64,000 bases of DNA, taken from contig NC_045146.1 in the NCBI RefSeq assembly GCF_008831285.2, positions 19,833,149-19,897,148 on the forward strand, written 5' to 3'. The stretch is from Nymphaea colorata (lineage: Eukaryota > Streptophyta > Magnoliopsida > Nymphaeales > Nymphaeaceae). This document shows positions 23,801 to 35,800 of this stretch, in pieces (positions within the stretch are counted from its first letter, which is position 1; each line of letters opens with the position of its first letter). The translations under genes and the position numbers were made by a program. The notes below the pieces were generated by a model. It was given only the letters and a program-made list of their open reading frames with translations. It was not told the DNA's origin and ran no database searches.

Positions 23801-26800
23801 CTTCCACACAGGCAAATGTCGCCCTTCGCTGCTGCCGAAGCTCTTGCCTCTTGCCTGCCGACCCATCACTGTCGTCGCCACTAGTCGGTGCTGCCTCTGC
23901 CCTCCCCTAAAATTTCCCTCCCCTGATTCAATGGTTCCTTGACTGCTTGCGGCTGCTGCTGCCATCGCCACTCGCTGGCGTTGTCGCCACCACCGTCGCC
24001 CTTCACTGCTCAGCTGAGGGGATCCAACGTTTGCTTTTCTGATGTAACTGAATTGAGTGCTCTTCAGAGATCTCTGGAGGGCTTGGACACCAGAATCGAT
24101 GTAGTCGTCTCGTGCTTTGCCAGCCGATCTGGTGGTGTTAAGGACTCCTGGAAGATCGACTATGAAGCGACCAAAAATAGTCTCGTTGCGGGTAAAAAAT
24201 TCGGGGCTGTTCATTTTGTTCTGTTGCCTGCAATATGTGTTCAGAAGCCCCTCATTGAATTTCAAAGAGCGAAGCTGAAGTTTGAGGCAGAATTGCAGCA
24301 GGAAGCAGAAAATGGGGATTTCACCTACAGCATTGTGAGGCCGACGGCTTTCTTCATGAGTTTAGGTGGGCAGGTTGAGTTGGTAAAGGATGGGAAGCCA
24401 TATGTAATGTTCGGAGATGGCAAACTATGCGCCTGTAAACCCATCAGCGAAGAGGATTTGGCCTCTTTCATTGCTGACTGCATCTCTTGTGAAGATAAAA
24501 TTAACAAGATTCTCCCAATTGGTGGACCAGGAATGGCATTAACACCACTTGAGCAGGGAGAATTGTTGTTCAAACTTTTGGGCAAGGAACCCAAGTTTCT
24601 GAAAGTTCCAATAGGAATGATGAACTTTGTAATCGGCATTTGATTTTTTGGTTAAATTCTTCCTTTCTCTGGGAGATGCTGCAGAATTTGGAAAAATTGG
24701 AAGGTATTATGCTGCAGAAAGTATGTTGCTGCTTAACCCAGAAGATGAATGAATAAGCAGGATGTTTGGGTTTCAAATTTTTTCATGAAAAAATTTTCTT
24801 GTCTATCAAACTATGCATTTTTTACCCATCAAAAAAATTCCAGACTATCAAACATGGCATGAAACAAGAAAAAGGAAAATTTACCCCCTTTTCAATTTAC
24901 CGTGGAGATTTTTTCTTGAAAAAATTCTCCTTCAAAAAAATCCAGGCCATCAAACGTGGCCTAAGTGATAGCAATCACTAGCAAAGTGGTTATGATGGAG
25001 ATAGAAGCTAGGATTGTAGGGTTTTATGCAAGAAGAATGATTTGCAAAAGGAAGCCACACAAACCTCTCCCCCTTCTTTCTCTCTCTCTCTCTCCGGCTC
25101 TTTCCCTCACTTGACCTCCACAGTAGCAATGGCCATCAGACTAAGTGGAGCAGCTAAGCTGGAAGCTGAATGAGACTAAGTGGTATGATCTCTTGGAAGG
25201 GATTCAGAGAAAGACATTCTCAGTGAAATCCTTTCCCTTTCCTCTCCTGCAACACAATGGACATCGGTGGGGAAGGGAATGTGGAAAGGCCGCTTTGATA
25301 AAAGCGAGAGGAACTTTCTTCCAAAAAGAAAAAGAAGAGTGAGAGCCGACGCTCTGCTCTCGAGCTCCGGAGTGCAAGCAGAATATGTTAATCAAATTAA
25401 AGGGAAAACCGACCATCAGAAAGAAAAAGGGAAGCAACTCATCGTCTACTATGTTTACTACTCCATAAAGGGAATTTATTACAACATTTATGTTCGAAGG
25501 ATCTGTAAAAGCTTCAGATGAAATGGTTCTGTTAAGTACCGTAAAACATTTTCGCACCTTCAAGCTAAATTGCAGCTGAACCGAAACCTAAATACTCTTC
25601 TGCCATGCCCAAAACAAAAACCAAAAAAGAAAAAACAACACATAGATTTGATCGACGCCAAAACCAACATCTGATTGCATAAACGCTACGACAGAAACAA
25701 ACAAAAATGCCAAAATCAGGGAGATTGACAATGGAACAACAACAGAAGGAAGAGAGAGGGGGGGGGAGGACTTGGCTGTTGGGAAGCTGCTCTAAGGCGG
25801 AGGTGCCCTGCTACCTAGTCTTGCCGAGTGAACAACAAAAAAAAGAGCAACACAGAGAGAGAGAGTGAGCGTGATGCAGCGAGAGAGGAGAGGAGAAGAA
25901 GGGCGTTGACTGGGAAAAGGGGGAAAAAATTGAGAGCCCTAACGGTTCTCAATTTTGTCTCCGCGAAAAAGTCTGACCTCAACAGGTCAGACTTTTTTCC
26001 GCGTGAAATTTCACCCGATCATACGAGTTTTTTGGGTGAAATTTCACGGTGTTTGATTCGTCATGAGATGAACGGGTGAAAGTTTACCCGCCTGTACCGT
26101 TTTCAACCGATGCACAAGATTTTTCCTGTGCATCAAATGGCCTAAATAATCAAAAGGTCAATCTTGGGGCTCCTAGCTAATTTCTTTGGCCAGGTCTCAG
26201 TCCTAGTGTTTCCAGACCAACCATTGATCCTCCTTTTGGCCCTTTAGAACAAGGTTAAGACTGTATCCTCAGGTATTTGACGTATAAGATTTGGTTAATG
26301 ATGCAGAAGCCATGAGAAAACAACTCACTAACAAGGACATCGAGTTCTTTTCCCCTTAAGATGGGGGTGAGCCCTGAGGCTCCAAATCACCAAGCCTTGA
26401 AAGAACCATTATCACTAATATCAATGCTTTATAAAATGAGAACAAATGGGAAAATGAAAAAGAAAAAAAAGGAAAAAAAGAAAAAGTGAACAAATTCCAA
26501 AATTTTGAAGAAAAGTGCCAAAATGAAAATGGTTGTGCTTTCTTTGCCGTTTTTCACTTTTCTAGAAAATCAGGCTTTAATATATTTTGATCTTTTGATG
26601 CTTCTTTACAATTTTCATAGTTAACTTGAATTTTATCAATTATCTTTGTAAGAAAATTAGTAGAAAACTCAATTTTTCATGGCTTTCTATTATTTGTTAT
26701 ATTTTTCAATTTTTTTGAATTCCTTAAAGAAAGTCCCCTCAATCCATATTAGGAAAAATCCTCACTGATATAAACTTATCAACAATATTTGTAAAAATGA

Positions 26801-29800
26801 TGAGAACAAAGACATCAAGCTATTGTATGTCTTCAAAAGATGAAGGTTGTTTTGCCTGATGCGATTAAAAGATCATTAGGGCTAACTTTGCACATTGGTA
26901 TCACCCTTAACTATGGTGTTACACCATTCCACCACTAGGTTGACTAATGTTGTGAGCTACTTTGGTTCTCAATTAAGACTACCACTGACCACTAGCCAAG
27001 GTTCCATGCTTCTTTTTAAGGGCTTTCACCTCTGGCTGTCTTACTCCCCCTGATGTCCGGAGAATGTCTGCATGGGCGGTAGGCCTCCAACCTTTATTTC
27101 AAGAAATGAGATTATAATTACATATGTACATTTCCAAAAAATTGGGAACCGAATGGTCTCTATTCTAGACTGATAGGCTCCTCGAAAAGGTTCCAAGTCC
27201 CTTCCTGAACATTCCAAAATTTACTTAACAAGTTCCCTGAAAAACCGTGAATAAGATGTAAAACCTCTGGGGCTGGCCAACCTTTTGAAATCTGAAGATC
27301 AATAGCTCGCCTTGCTCCTCCTGATGTCACATTGGGCTAGATTTTCTTTTTTAGCAAAGCTGGAGGGTTTCCCTTGCCTTTCCTTTCTCCCTCCATCAAA
27401 TCGTGTTTTGAAGGTGAGAATGCACAACCTCAGTTGATCAAAGGATATCAGTGACCAACCAATGGCAGACAGAAGCCAAGGGAGCATGGATGTTACTCAA
27501 TCTAAGGATTGTGTTGTGTATAGGGAGGAGGTGTTGATGACTTGGATTGTGTGAAGGGGAAAAACCAGGTACCCTTTGCAGGCCCTTTTTTGCTTCTGGT
27601 AATGTTAAATCCTGGTCCAGCAGAGGAAGGAAAATTTGCCTCCAATTTACGTAGAAAAAGGATACAAACACCACCTGGTCATCCCAGCTGTAATGTAGCA
27701 TGGAATGTTAAAAAGTCCCTGGTAGGGGCTTTGGCTACAAATAGAAACACTAAAGGCTTGGGATATACTTTTATCCTTTCCTTCCTTTGGAAGCTACGGT
27801 CACATCTTCCAAGCATCTTGTTTTTTGGTTTGTCAAAGGATTATTTCTAATCGATGCCATAGTAAAGAGATCATGAAGGTGATTATGCAGCAGAATAGGT
27901 GGAGCCGTGGAGGGTCTCAGCTTGGGGTTCTTCCAACTTCTAGATGGGAATTGAGTTACATGGTTGGTCTAGAGGTTGTCCTTGGAGCTTGTTGGAAAAT
28001 AAGTTTTAATCGTGTAGAAACACACACCAAGATGGAGAGAAAGAGAAGGAACACACAATATACGTGGAAAACCTCAAAGAGAGGTGAAAAACCACGGAGA
28101 AGCTCTAACCTAGGTGCACAACCGCAACCCTAGGAGAGAGAAAATATTATTCCACTTAATCAACTATTACACTATAAGTGGGATTAAATGAGAGGGAAAA
28201 ACGCCTAGGGTACCGAGCCACTATCGGTACCCGTGCCCATGGGACCGGGTCTGGATCCAGACCCGGTTCCCTACACAAGATATGTTAACACTCCCCCTCA
28301 AGCTTGGCATACATGTCAAACATGCCTAGCTTGCTTACATTTTTCTCGAATTGAGATGTACATAAGGCTTTGGTTAGAACATCTGCAATTTGATCTTCAG
28401 ACTTCATATAAGGTAGGATCAACTCCTTTGAATTTATGCGTTCCCGTATGAAGTGGCGATCAATCTCCACATGTTTAGTTCTGTCATGCAAAACGGGATT
28501 ATTCGCAAGATTAATTGCAGACTTGTTGTCGCAGTACATCCTCATCTTCTCTTCTGTTTCAACACCAATATCTGCTAGGAGAATCTTTAACCATAACATT
28601 TCTGTAACTCCCATAGCCACAGCCCTGTATTCAGCCTCAGCACTGGATCTAGAGCAAACTTCCTGCCTCTTACTTCTCCATACAACCAGGTTACCTCCCA
28701 GAAAGATGCAGTACCCTGTGGTAGACCTCCTAGTATCAGTACATCCGGCCCAATCTGCGTCAGAGTATCCTTCAATATTAAGTTGGTCTTGCTGAGTATA
28801 GAGTAATCCTTTTCCTGGGTCATTCTTTAGGTACCCCAACACTCTTTCTGCACTCTTCCAGTGACAATCAGTAGGAGCATGCATAAACTGACTCAACACA
28901 TTCACAGCATAAGTAATATCAGGGCGAGTAAGAGTAAGATAGATAAGCTTACCAACCAGCCTCTGATACCGCCCTTTTCCTTCCTCATCTAGGATGTTGT
29001 CAGTTTTGATGCTTATCTTTGTACCAGACTCCATTGGAGTTTGAAAGGGTCTGCATCCAAGTTTGCCTGTCTCCTTTAGAAGATCCAGAGTGTATTTCCT
29101 TTGGCTCATAACCAGCCCTGTCTCTGACCGAGCAATCTCTATCCCCAGAAAGTACCTTAGTTTACCCAATTCTTTAAGATCAAATTCAGCAGCTAACCTC
29201 TCCTTCATCTTCTTTTTCTCTTCTTCATCTCATATCATCAACATACACAAGAAGAAGACTCACCAGGCCATCTCTCTGCTTAATGAATAGGGTGTGATCA
29301 CCATTTCCCTGTTTGTATCCATTTGTCTTTAATCCATACAAGGCTTTCTTAAGATGACAGCATTTTCCGCTTTGAACATATCCAGGAGGCATACTCATAT
29401 AGACCTCTTCTTCTAGATTGCCATTCAAGAATGCGTTCTTAACATCAAGTTGATCCATGCTCCACCCCTTTTTCACGGCAAGTGCTAATATGACCCTCAC
29501 AGTTTTCAGTTTGGCAACAGGGGCAAAGGTTTCAAGATAATCAATACCATATTTCTGGCTGAACCCCTTTGCAACAAGCCGAGCCTTATACCTTTCCACA
29601 GTACCATCTGGTTTGTACTTCACATTGAACACCCACTTTGAACCAACTAAATGAATCCCTTTGGGAATATCCACAACTTCCCAAGTGTCATTCTTTGCAA
29701 AGGCATTCATCTCCTCTGTCATGGCCTGTAGCCATTTAGGATCCTCTTTAGCATCTTCCACACACCTGGGAATAACAGACTTAGACAATGATGTTATAAA

Positions 29801-32800
29801 GCATTTGTAATTCTTACTCAATTTCGCATAAGAGACAAATCTCTGAATAGGATGAGAAGTGCAAGACCTGGTGCTCTTGCGCAGGGCTATAGGAAGCTCT
29901 TCATTGATTAGACTTGGGTCATCCGGGGAGCTCACAGGATTGGGATTGGTTACATCAACATTTTCAATCACATCTGTCTTCTTCCTTCTGTACATCTGGC
30001 CAAACAAATGATCACGGGCTGTAGGCTGATTATCAACAAGACCCTCGTCCATGTGACGGTCTCTATCATCTCTGACTGTGTCTGCCACACTGTCACTGGC
30101 CTTGTAATCCAAGAAATCCGTAAACTGAATCAACTGATTTGAGGAATACTCTTCACTACTGTGTCCTAGATACTCCCCCTGAAGAGGATTCACATGAAAG
30201 TATGCCTCATGTTCATGGAAGGTGACGTCCCGGGAAACATAGACTTTAGAGGTGGTAGGATCAACACATTTGTATCCCTTTTGAGTGGAGGAATACCCCA
30301 GGAAGACAGCCTTGACAGACCGAGGATCAAGTTTCTTGAGGGTGGGACTATGGTCATGAACAAAACAGACACACCCGAACACCCGAGGAGTAAGAGGCCA
30401 GGGATTCTGAGTAGGCCAAAGCATAGAGTACGGGGAATGGCCCTGCAACACACGGGTAGGCATACGGTTGATAAGGTGGGCACTAGTGAGAAGCGCATCA
30501 CCCCAGTAGCGCTTGGGAACCTGTCGATGGAACAGAAGAGCCCGGGTAACATCAAGCAAATGGCGATTCTTCTGTTCAGCCACGCCATTTTGGGGAGGTG
30601 TGTAACTACATGACGTTTCATGGACAATACCCTTGCTCTTCAAGAAATCATCTAGGGATTGAGAGACATACTCTCTAGCATTATCGGTGCGAAAAGCTTG
30701 GACAGACGTCTGAAACTGAGTCTCAACAAAGGCCACAAAATTTTTGACAATAACGGGAACTTCACTACGTTCTTTCAACAGATACACGAACGTACAACGG
30801 GAGTAATCATCAATAAGGGTCATAAAGTAATGAAAACCACGACAAGTGGGTACTCCCGAAGGACCCCAAACATCAGAATGAACCAAAGCAAATGGACGAG
30901 TGGTTTTATTGAATGAAATAGGGTACGAGGCCCTAACATGTTTAGCCAACTGACACACTTCACAGGTGAAGGAGTCCATGGAAACAGAATGAAACAAACT
31001 AGGAAACAACTTCTTAATCAATGGAAACGGAAGATGACCAAGCCGCTCGTGCCATCGCATAATAGTAGATCTGTCTTCCATGCCTGACAACTGTCCACTA
31101 GTGGCTGAAATAAGAGCGGACGCAACCTGCACAGGCAGTCTGTAGAGTCCATCAATAGCCGAACCAATCCCAATCTTCTGCCCCGTCACCAAGTCCTGCA
31201 GAAAACACCGATCAGCAGAAAAGATCATATTACAGTTGAGCTCTTTAGTAATACTACTGACAGATAACAAATTCACAGGAATATTGGGAACATGAAGAGC
31301 ATTATGAAGACAGTATTTATTTAACAAGGACAAACTCCCTTTTCCAGCCACAGAGATAGAAGAACCATCAGCCATAGATACACGTTGCTGCCCCGAAGAC
31401 AATTTGTATTCTTGGAACATCTTAGGGTCCCCTGTCATATGATGCGTAGCACCACTGTCAACAATCCAATCACCATGTGAGGAATTACCTTGGTCACTAG
31501 TGGCCACGAGAGCTTGGGCTAACTTGGCCCCCTCAGACGTGGAAGTATCCTCCTGAGTAGTAGACAGCCGGCTGATATACGCTTGCAGTTCTTTGATTTG
31601 ATCGGAGGAAAGCTTAGATTTGGCAACATTTGAAGGACTACTCTGACTAGGCTCAGGCACAGAAGGACTCCGGCGGCTAGAAGGAGGACGACCCCGGACA
31701 AGCCGCCTCTCAGGATGAAGATCCCAACAAAAATCAACAGAATGTCCAGATTTGTTGCAATGGCTACACCGCCGAACAGGACGCTGTCCAATCCCAGAAG
31801 CACGACTAACAAAGGCTGAAGGAGAACTCCCCTGACTGTTGTCAATATGCATCACCTGTCGACGCTGTTCCTCAGATTCCACACGGGCATACACCTCTTC
31901 AATTCCGGGGACCTCGTCACAATTGAGAATTTGGCTCCTAATGGATTCAAATTCATCGCGTAAGCCTCCGAGGAAAAGAAACGTCTGATCCATCCATTCT
32001 TTGTCCCAGTACAAGGCATGATCAGACCCACAGTGCCAGTCATCATTCACATGGTAGTCAAGTTCCTCCCACTTAGTCTTTAGGGCTGCAAAGAAAGCGG
32101 CTACAGACAAGTCACCCTGTTTAAGAGAGTATATGCTACGTTTGATTTGGTACGTACGCAATACTCTCTTCTTACGGCCATACATCCGTGCAAGCACAGT
32201 CCACATGTCGTAGGCAGTCGATTTACGCAAAATCAAAGGCTGAATATCTGCAGAAACAGAACTAATAATCCATACTTTAACCTGACTATCTTCCAACGTC
32301 CAAGTAGCCCATCGCGGATCGGTTTTTGAAGGTGCAGGCTTCTCCCCAGTAATGTAGGGTAGGCGACCACGACTGGTTATCCCAATTTCTAGGGCAGCCG
32401 ACCAAGAGAGATAGTTATCCTTGTTCAGCCGGATGGAGGTGACTTGAACAGGCAAGATCTCGCTCTTGGTATTGCTGCCCGAGTCTAGGGCATCATCGAT
32501 CTTGAGGGACATCTCCTCGGCCATCACAATCACCAAGGGAAAAGAATACCCAGCACCAGAGACGACAAACAAGAGGCAGCGGCCGGCGCAGGACGGCGGC
32601 GGTGGACAGCGAACGCAGTAGAGAACAACCGCGCTGGACGATGGCGGCACAGCTGGCAGCGCTGGACGGCGGCGGCGCAGCAGAGAGCGACGGCGCAGCA
32701 GCGGCAGAGAAAAAAAAACCGGCGAAAACAGCAGCGGCAAAAAACGGCGGAAACACGACTATCACACCAACGATCTCTCACGCGTTGGCTCTGATACCAT

Positions 32801-35800
32801 GTAGAAACACACACCAAGATGGAGAGAAAGAGAAGGAACACACAATATACGTGGAAAACCTCAAAGAGAGGTGAAAAACTACGGAGAAGCTCTAACCTAG
32901 GTGCACAACCGCAACCCTAGGAGAGAGAAAATATTATTCCACTTAATCAACTATTACACTATAAGTGGGATTAAATGAGAGGGAAAAACGCCTAGGGTAC
33001 CGAGCCACTATCGGTACCCGTGCCCATGGGACCGGGTCTTGATCCAGACCCGGTTCCCTACACAAGATATGTTAACAAATCGGTTAGGTGGTTATTAGCA
33101 ATTTCTAGAAGTTAGTTATATTCTTATGTTTTTTTTATCATTTTTAGTTCAGGCCTTCTTTAATAATTTCTGTTTTAGTCCTGGACTGTTTTTGTAATCT
33201 TGTAGCTACTACCCAATCTCTTATAACGTGAGATTAGGGTTAATGTGAAATTAGATTTTCTGTCTCTCTCTCTCAGCCATTTTCAACATGGTATCAAAGC
33301 TGGTCCCTCCTGGATCTGCCTGATGCCGCCCCTCTCTTGCATCTTCTTCTCTTCCTCTTCCTCTTCCTCTTCATCTCTATTATTCTGTTCAAATCTGACC
33401 GTATGTCGGAGCATTCCCTAAGGGGCTATGACATGTGGGAGATAAGGGATCTATTCACTACTGATCACGTCACAGTGATGATTAGATGCCTAGATCTGGT
33501 CATTGTATGATCTGAAGATTGTCGATGATATGAAGATCATATTCAGTTGGGCGTGATGATGCTGCTGCTGTAGGAACGTCGCTGGAGTCAAGACAAACTG
33601 CTGTGATTTTTTTTTTTTCTTTGATATGATGGTCTGTGGATGACTGATTTGATGTCTTCTGAAGTTTATGCTATGGATGCTAGGGTTTGACGTCTTCTAT
33701 CTCTAGTAGTAATTTATGTGGTATAATTATGACATTGATGGCCTATTGACTGCACTGTTGATGGCTGATATTGGTGGTTCGTTGGCAGTTATGGTTGACG
33801 ATGATTTTTTCATATTCTTCTACTATGATATCAGATTAGAATCTCTGAGTTCTGTCTGCAGTCTGAAATTTTACATATCCTTTTAGCGTAATCGCCTTAG
33901 TTTGTGGTATTTCTTCTTGGATTTAGTGCAGCAAATTTTTTCTGTTTTTTTTGGGGGGGGAGGAGGGTGGAGGGGATGGTTTTGTTTAGCAGTTCTGTTT
34001 TATACTTCAAACTGAAAAGAATTCTGTATATTGGTGGTGATTTGGGACTACTTCTAGTTGCTTAATTACGTAGAATTGAGGTCTCTTTGGCTGTGTGGTT
34101 CTAATGGCTGCAAAGAAGAATGATGAAGTAGACCCGATCAAGATAAGAATGGTACACGGATTAATGTGGACTTCTATGGAAATGTGAATGAATTTTCAAG
34201 TTGTTTCATATTACAAAGACAAGCATTATGGTTCACTCTTTTTTAGAGCAGATCCTGGAAATGCACATTCTTACCCATCATGAAACACTATCATGAGATT
34301 CTTTTGGCAGTAGCTCCCAACATGCTGTTCTCAAGGTCTCATGCAGTTTGCAGCCCATCACTCTAGGCCCATTAGTGATGCTAGAGAGTGGGGATTTTCA
34401 TAGTTACTCTATTTGATTTTTTGAAATTTGGCTTCATTTCTCCCTAAAATGTAATAGCAATTTTCTTATCTTAGTCTTTTCTTATATATTTGTCACATTC
34501 TTATTCTGCTTCCTTTGATTTAAAAGGAACTTCCTCGTGTTCGCTATCGTGCGGCTAACTCATCAGCAGAAACGTCAACGACAGTTCGTGATCTAATTCC
34601 TACCAAGTTTGCCAATGCTCTGTGGAACTGCCTGGAGAAGTACAAGTCTAGCATTCCTCAGTTCCCCAAGTCAGAGACTTGTGAGTTGTTGATTGTTGAC
34701 AGATCGGTGGATCAGGTTCGATTTTTTACAGAAACCTTAAAATGGTAATTTATAAATCTGAAATTATTGGTTAAAATTATGCTTGTGCGAAATGCTTTTA
34801 TACTTGCAGATTGCACCGGTGATACATGAGTGGACCTATGACGCTATGTGCCATGATCTGTTAAACATGGATGGAAATAAATATGTATATGAGGTATGTC
34901 ATAACTATATACCATGCTTACAAAACACAGCCAATTGAACAAACGCAAGAGATGATCCAACGATATAGCACATTGTGGAGTAATGTAGGGAAAAGCAATG
35001 AAAGTTGAACACTGAAATATATAAACACACATACATTGAAATAACATAAAGCAGAAAAGTAAAACATGCATATTACATATCATAAATCTTGTAAGTTGTA
35101 GCAATGCTATTACAAGATTGGACATAGGCATTTAACAACTCATTGACAATAAGCAAGTCAAGTGAATTAATGATAATTAGTTTAAAAAATTGACTGTAAA
35201 TTCAAGGCCTTATCATGGTACATGATTAGTTAACAACTATAATTTCCTATTATTAGTAAATGATAAAACATTCCTAGCTTGACAGGTGCTACCAGTGAAA
35301 GAGGAAAAAGTGTAATGACTAAAAAAGAAAACAACACCAACTAAAAATTATAAAAAAGAAAAATAAGAAGGGGATCATAACAAAAAAAGACGAAAGGAAA
35401 AGAAAACAAAAAAGGTAAAGGGAAAAAAGAGTGAAGAAGTGAAACAAAATAAAGGTGACAAAAGAAGGGAGGTAAGAAGTTAAAATCAAATGGAAAAGGA
35501 CATTAGGGGGGCTTGGTGAACTGAAAGGAAAGAATGAGAGTGAAAAAGAAGAAGAAGAAGAGAAGGGCTTTTGACCACATTTTCTGTTGTAAAAGATAAA
35601 AAAAGGAAAAATTACGTACATGAGTTGGCCAAACCACACTGTATGAGTGCCTGTCAGCCAGTTGTTCTGGTTGGTCAGGACAACTAAGCCTAGGCAGCCA
35701 AGTTATTTTAGCTTATTAAGGAATTTATGTGTATACCTATGTGCTTTTGGCTGCATACTGGATTATAGTCTGATATGCTTTAATATAGGTAATGGCACAA

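Larger units (their letters stand above)
23563..24961. mobile_element. PIF/Harbinger (Tourist-like) element carrying a DVR gene fragment
   Basis: A perfect 17-bp terminal inverted repeat, ggccacgtttgatggcc, bounds the element at 23563-23579 and 24945-24961. It is flanked by taa at 23560-23562 and 24962-24964. A TWA triplet duplication with GGCC/GGG...TTTG termini is characteristic of PIF/Harbinger and Tourist elements. No transposase is encoded, so the element is non-autonomous. It contains a subterminal palindrome, a hairpin, a GC-rich segment and a long fragment of the chlorophyll-synthesis gene DVR. By analogy with Pack-MULEs this is a Pack-type element. Confidence 0.82.
22988..26142. mobile_element. 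Possible outer PIF/Harbinger-like element hosting the DVR element
   Basis: The left end would be ggccctgtttgatgacagg at 22988 and the right end catcaaatggcc at 26131-26142; both show the GGCC-N-TTTGATG core. The flanking triplets are tga (left) and taa (right), so the duplication is imperfect. The right subterminal region has the same hairpin as the inner element. The inner element at 23563-24961, with its own duplication, would be nested in it. The pairing of these two ends is inferred from their shared core, and other pairings are possible because further TTTGATGG motifs lie at about 22880 and 23080. Confidence 0.4.
28013..33077 (-). mobile_element. Ty1/copia LTR retrotransposon (copia-2), young, minus strand
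   Basis: Two 278-bp LTRs (28013-28290 and 32800-33077) differ at two positions by eye. Both begin TG and end CA, and the target duplication aatcg is present at 28008-28012 and 33078-33082. The minus-strand primer site is the complement of 32788-32799 and the polypurine tract is the complement of about 28291-28300. Gag, protease, integrase, reverse transcriptase and RNase H lie in copia order. Two lesions in the reverse transcriptase make this copy non-autonomous. It inserted into an older LTR within SEC1 intron 8, antisense to the gene. Confidence 0.96.
27990..33288 (+). mobile_element. Older retrotransposon 5' LTR, split by copia-2
   Basis: Removing copia-2 and one target duplication joins 27990-28012 to 33083-33288 as a 229-bp sequence that starts TGTTGG and ends TTCAACA. 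It is directly followed by tggtatcaaagc at 33289-33300, a one-mismatch tRNA-Met primer site. That arrangement identifies a plus-strand 5' LTR. The body downstream has a CT-rich leader but no gag or pol, and no 3' LTR was found, so the element is truncated or badly decayed. Confidence 0.75.
22538..34526 (+). other. SEC1 intron 8 (about 12 kb), transposon nest
   Basis: The donor GTGATA at 22538 follows codon 199 and the acceptor AAAAG ends at 34526. The next exon resumes at codon 200 with family sequence ([11 protein letters not shown]), so the two halves belong to one gene despite the distance. Inside lie PIF/Harbinger-like elements (22988-26142), a DVR gene fragment, a young copia element and an older retrotransposon LTR. 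Confidence 0.9.

Noticed and set aside
23723-24265. 180-codon minus-strand open frame
   Set aside because: It is antisense to the DVR fragment and its GC-rich leader. DVR homology is clear on the plus strand and none is seen here.
35319-35639. 106-codon minus-strand Phe/Ser-rich frame
   Set aside because: It is the complement of a purine-rich low-complexity tract in SEC1 intron 10.
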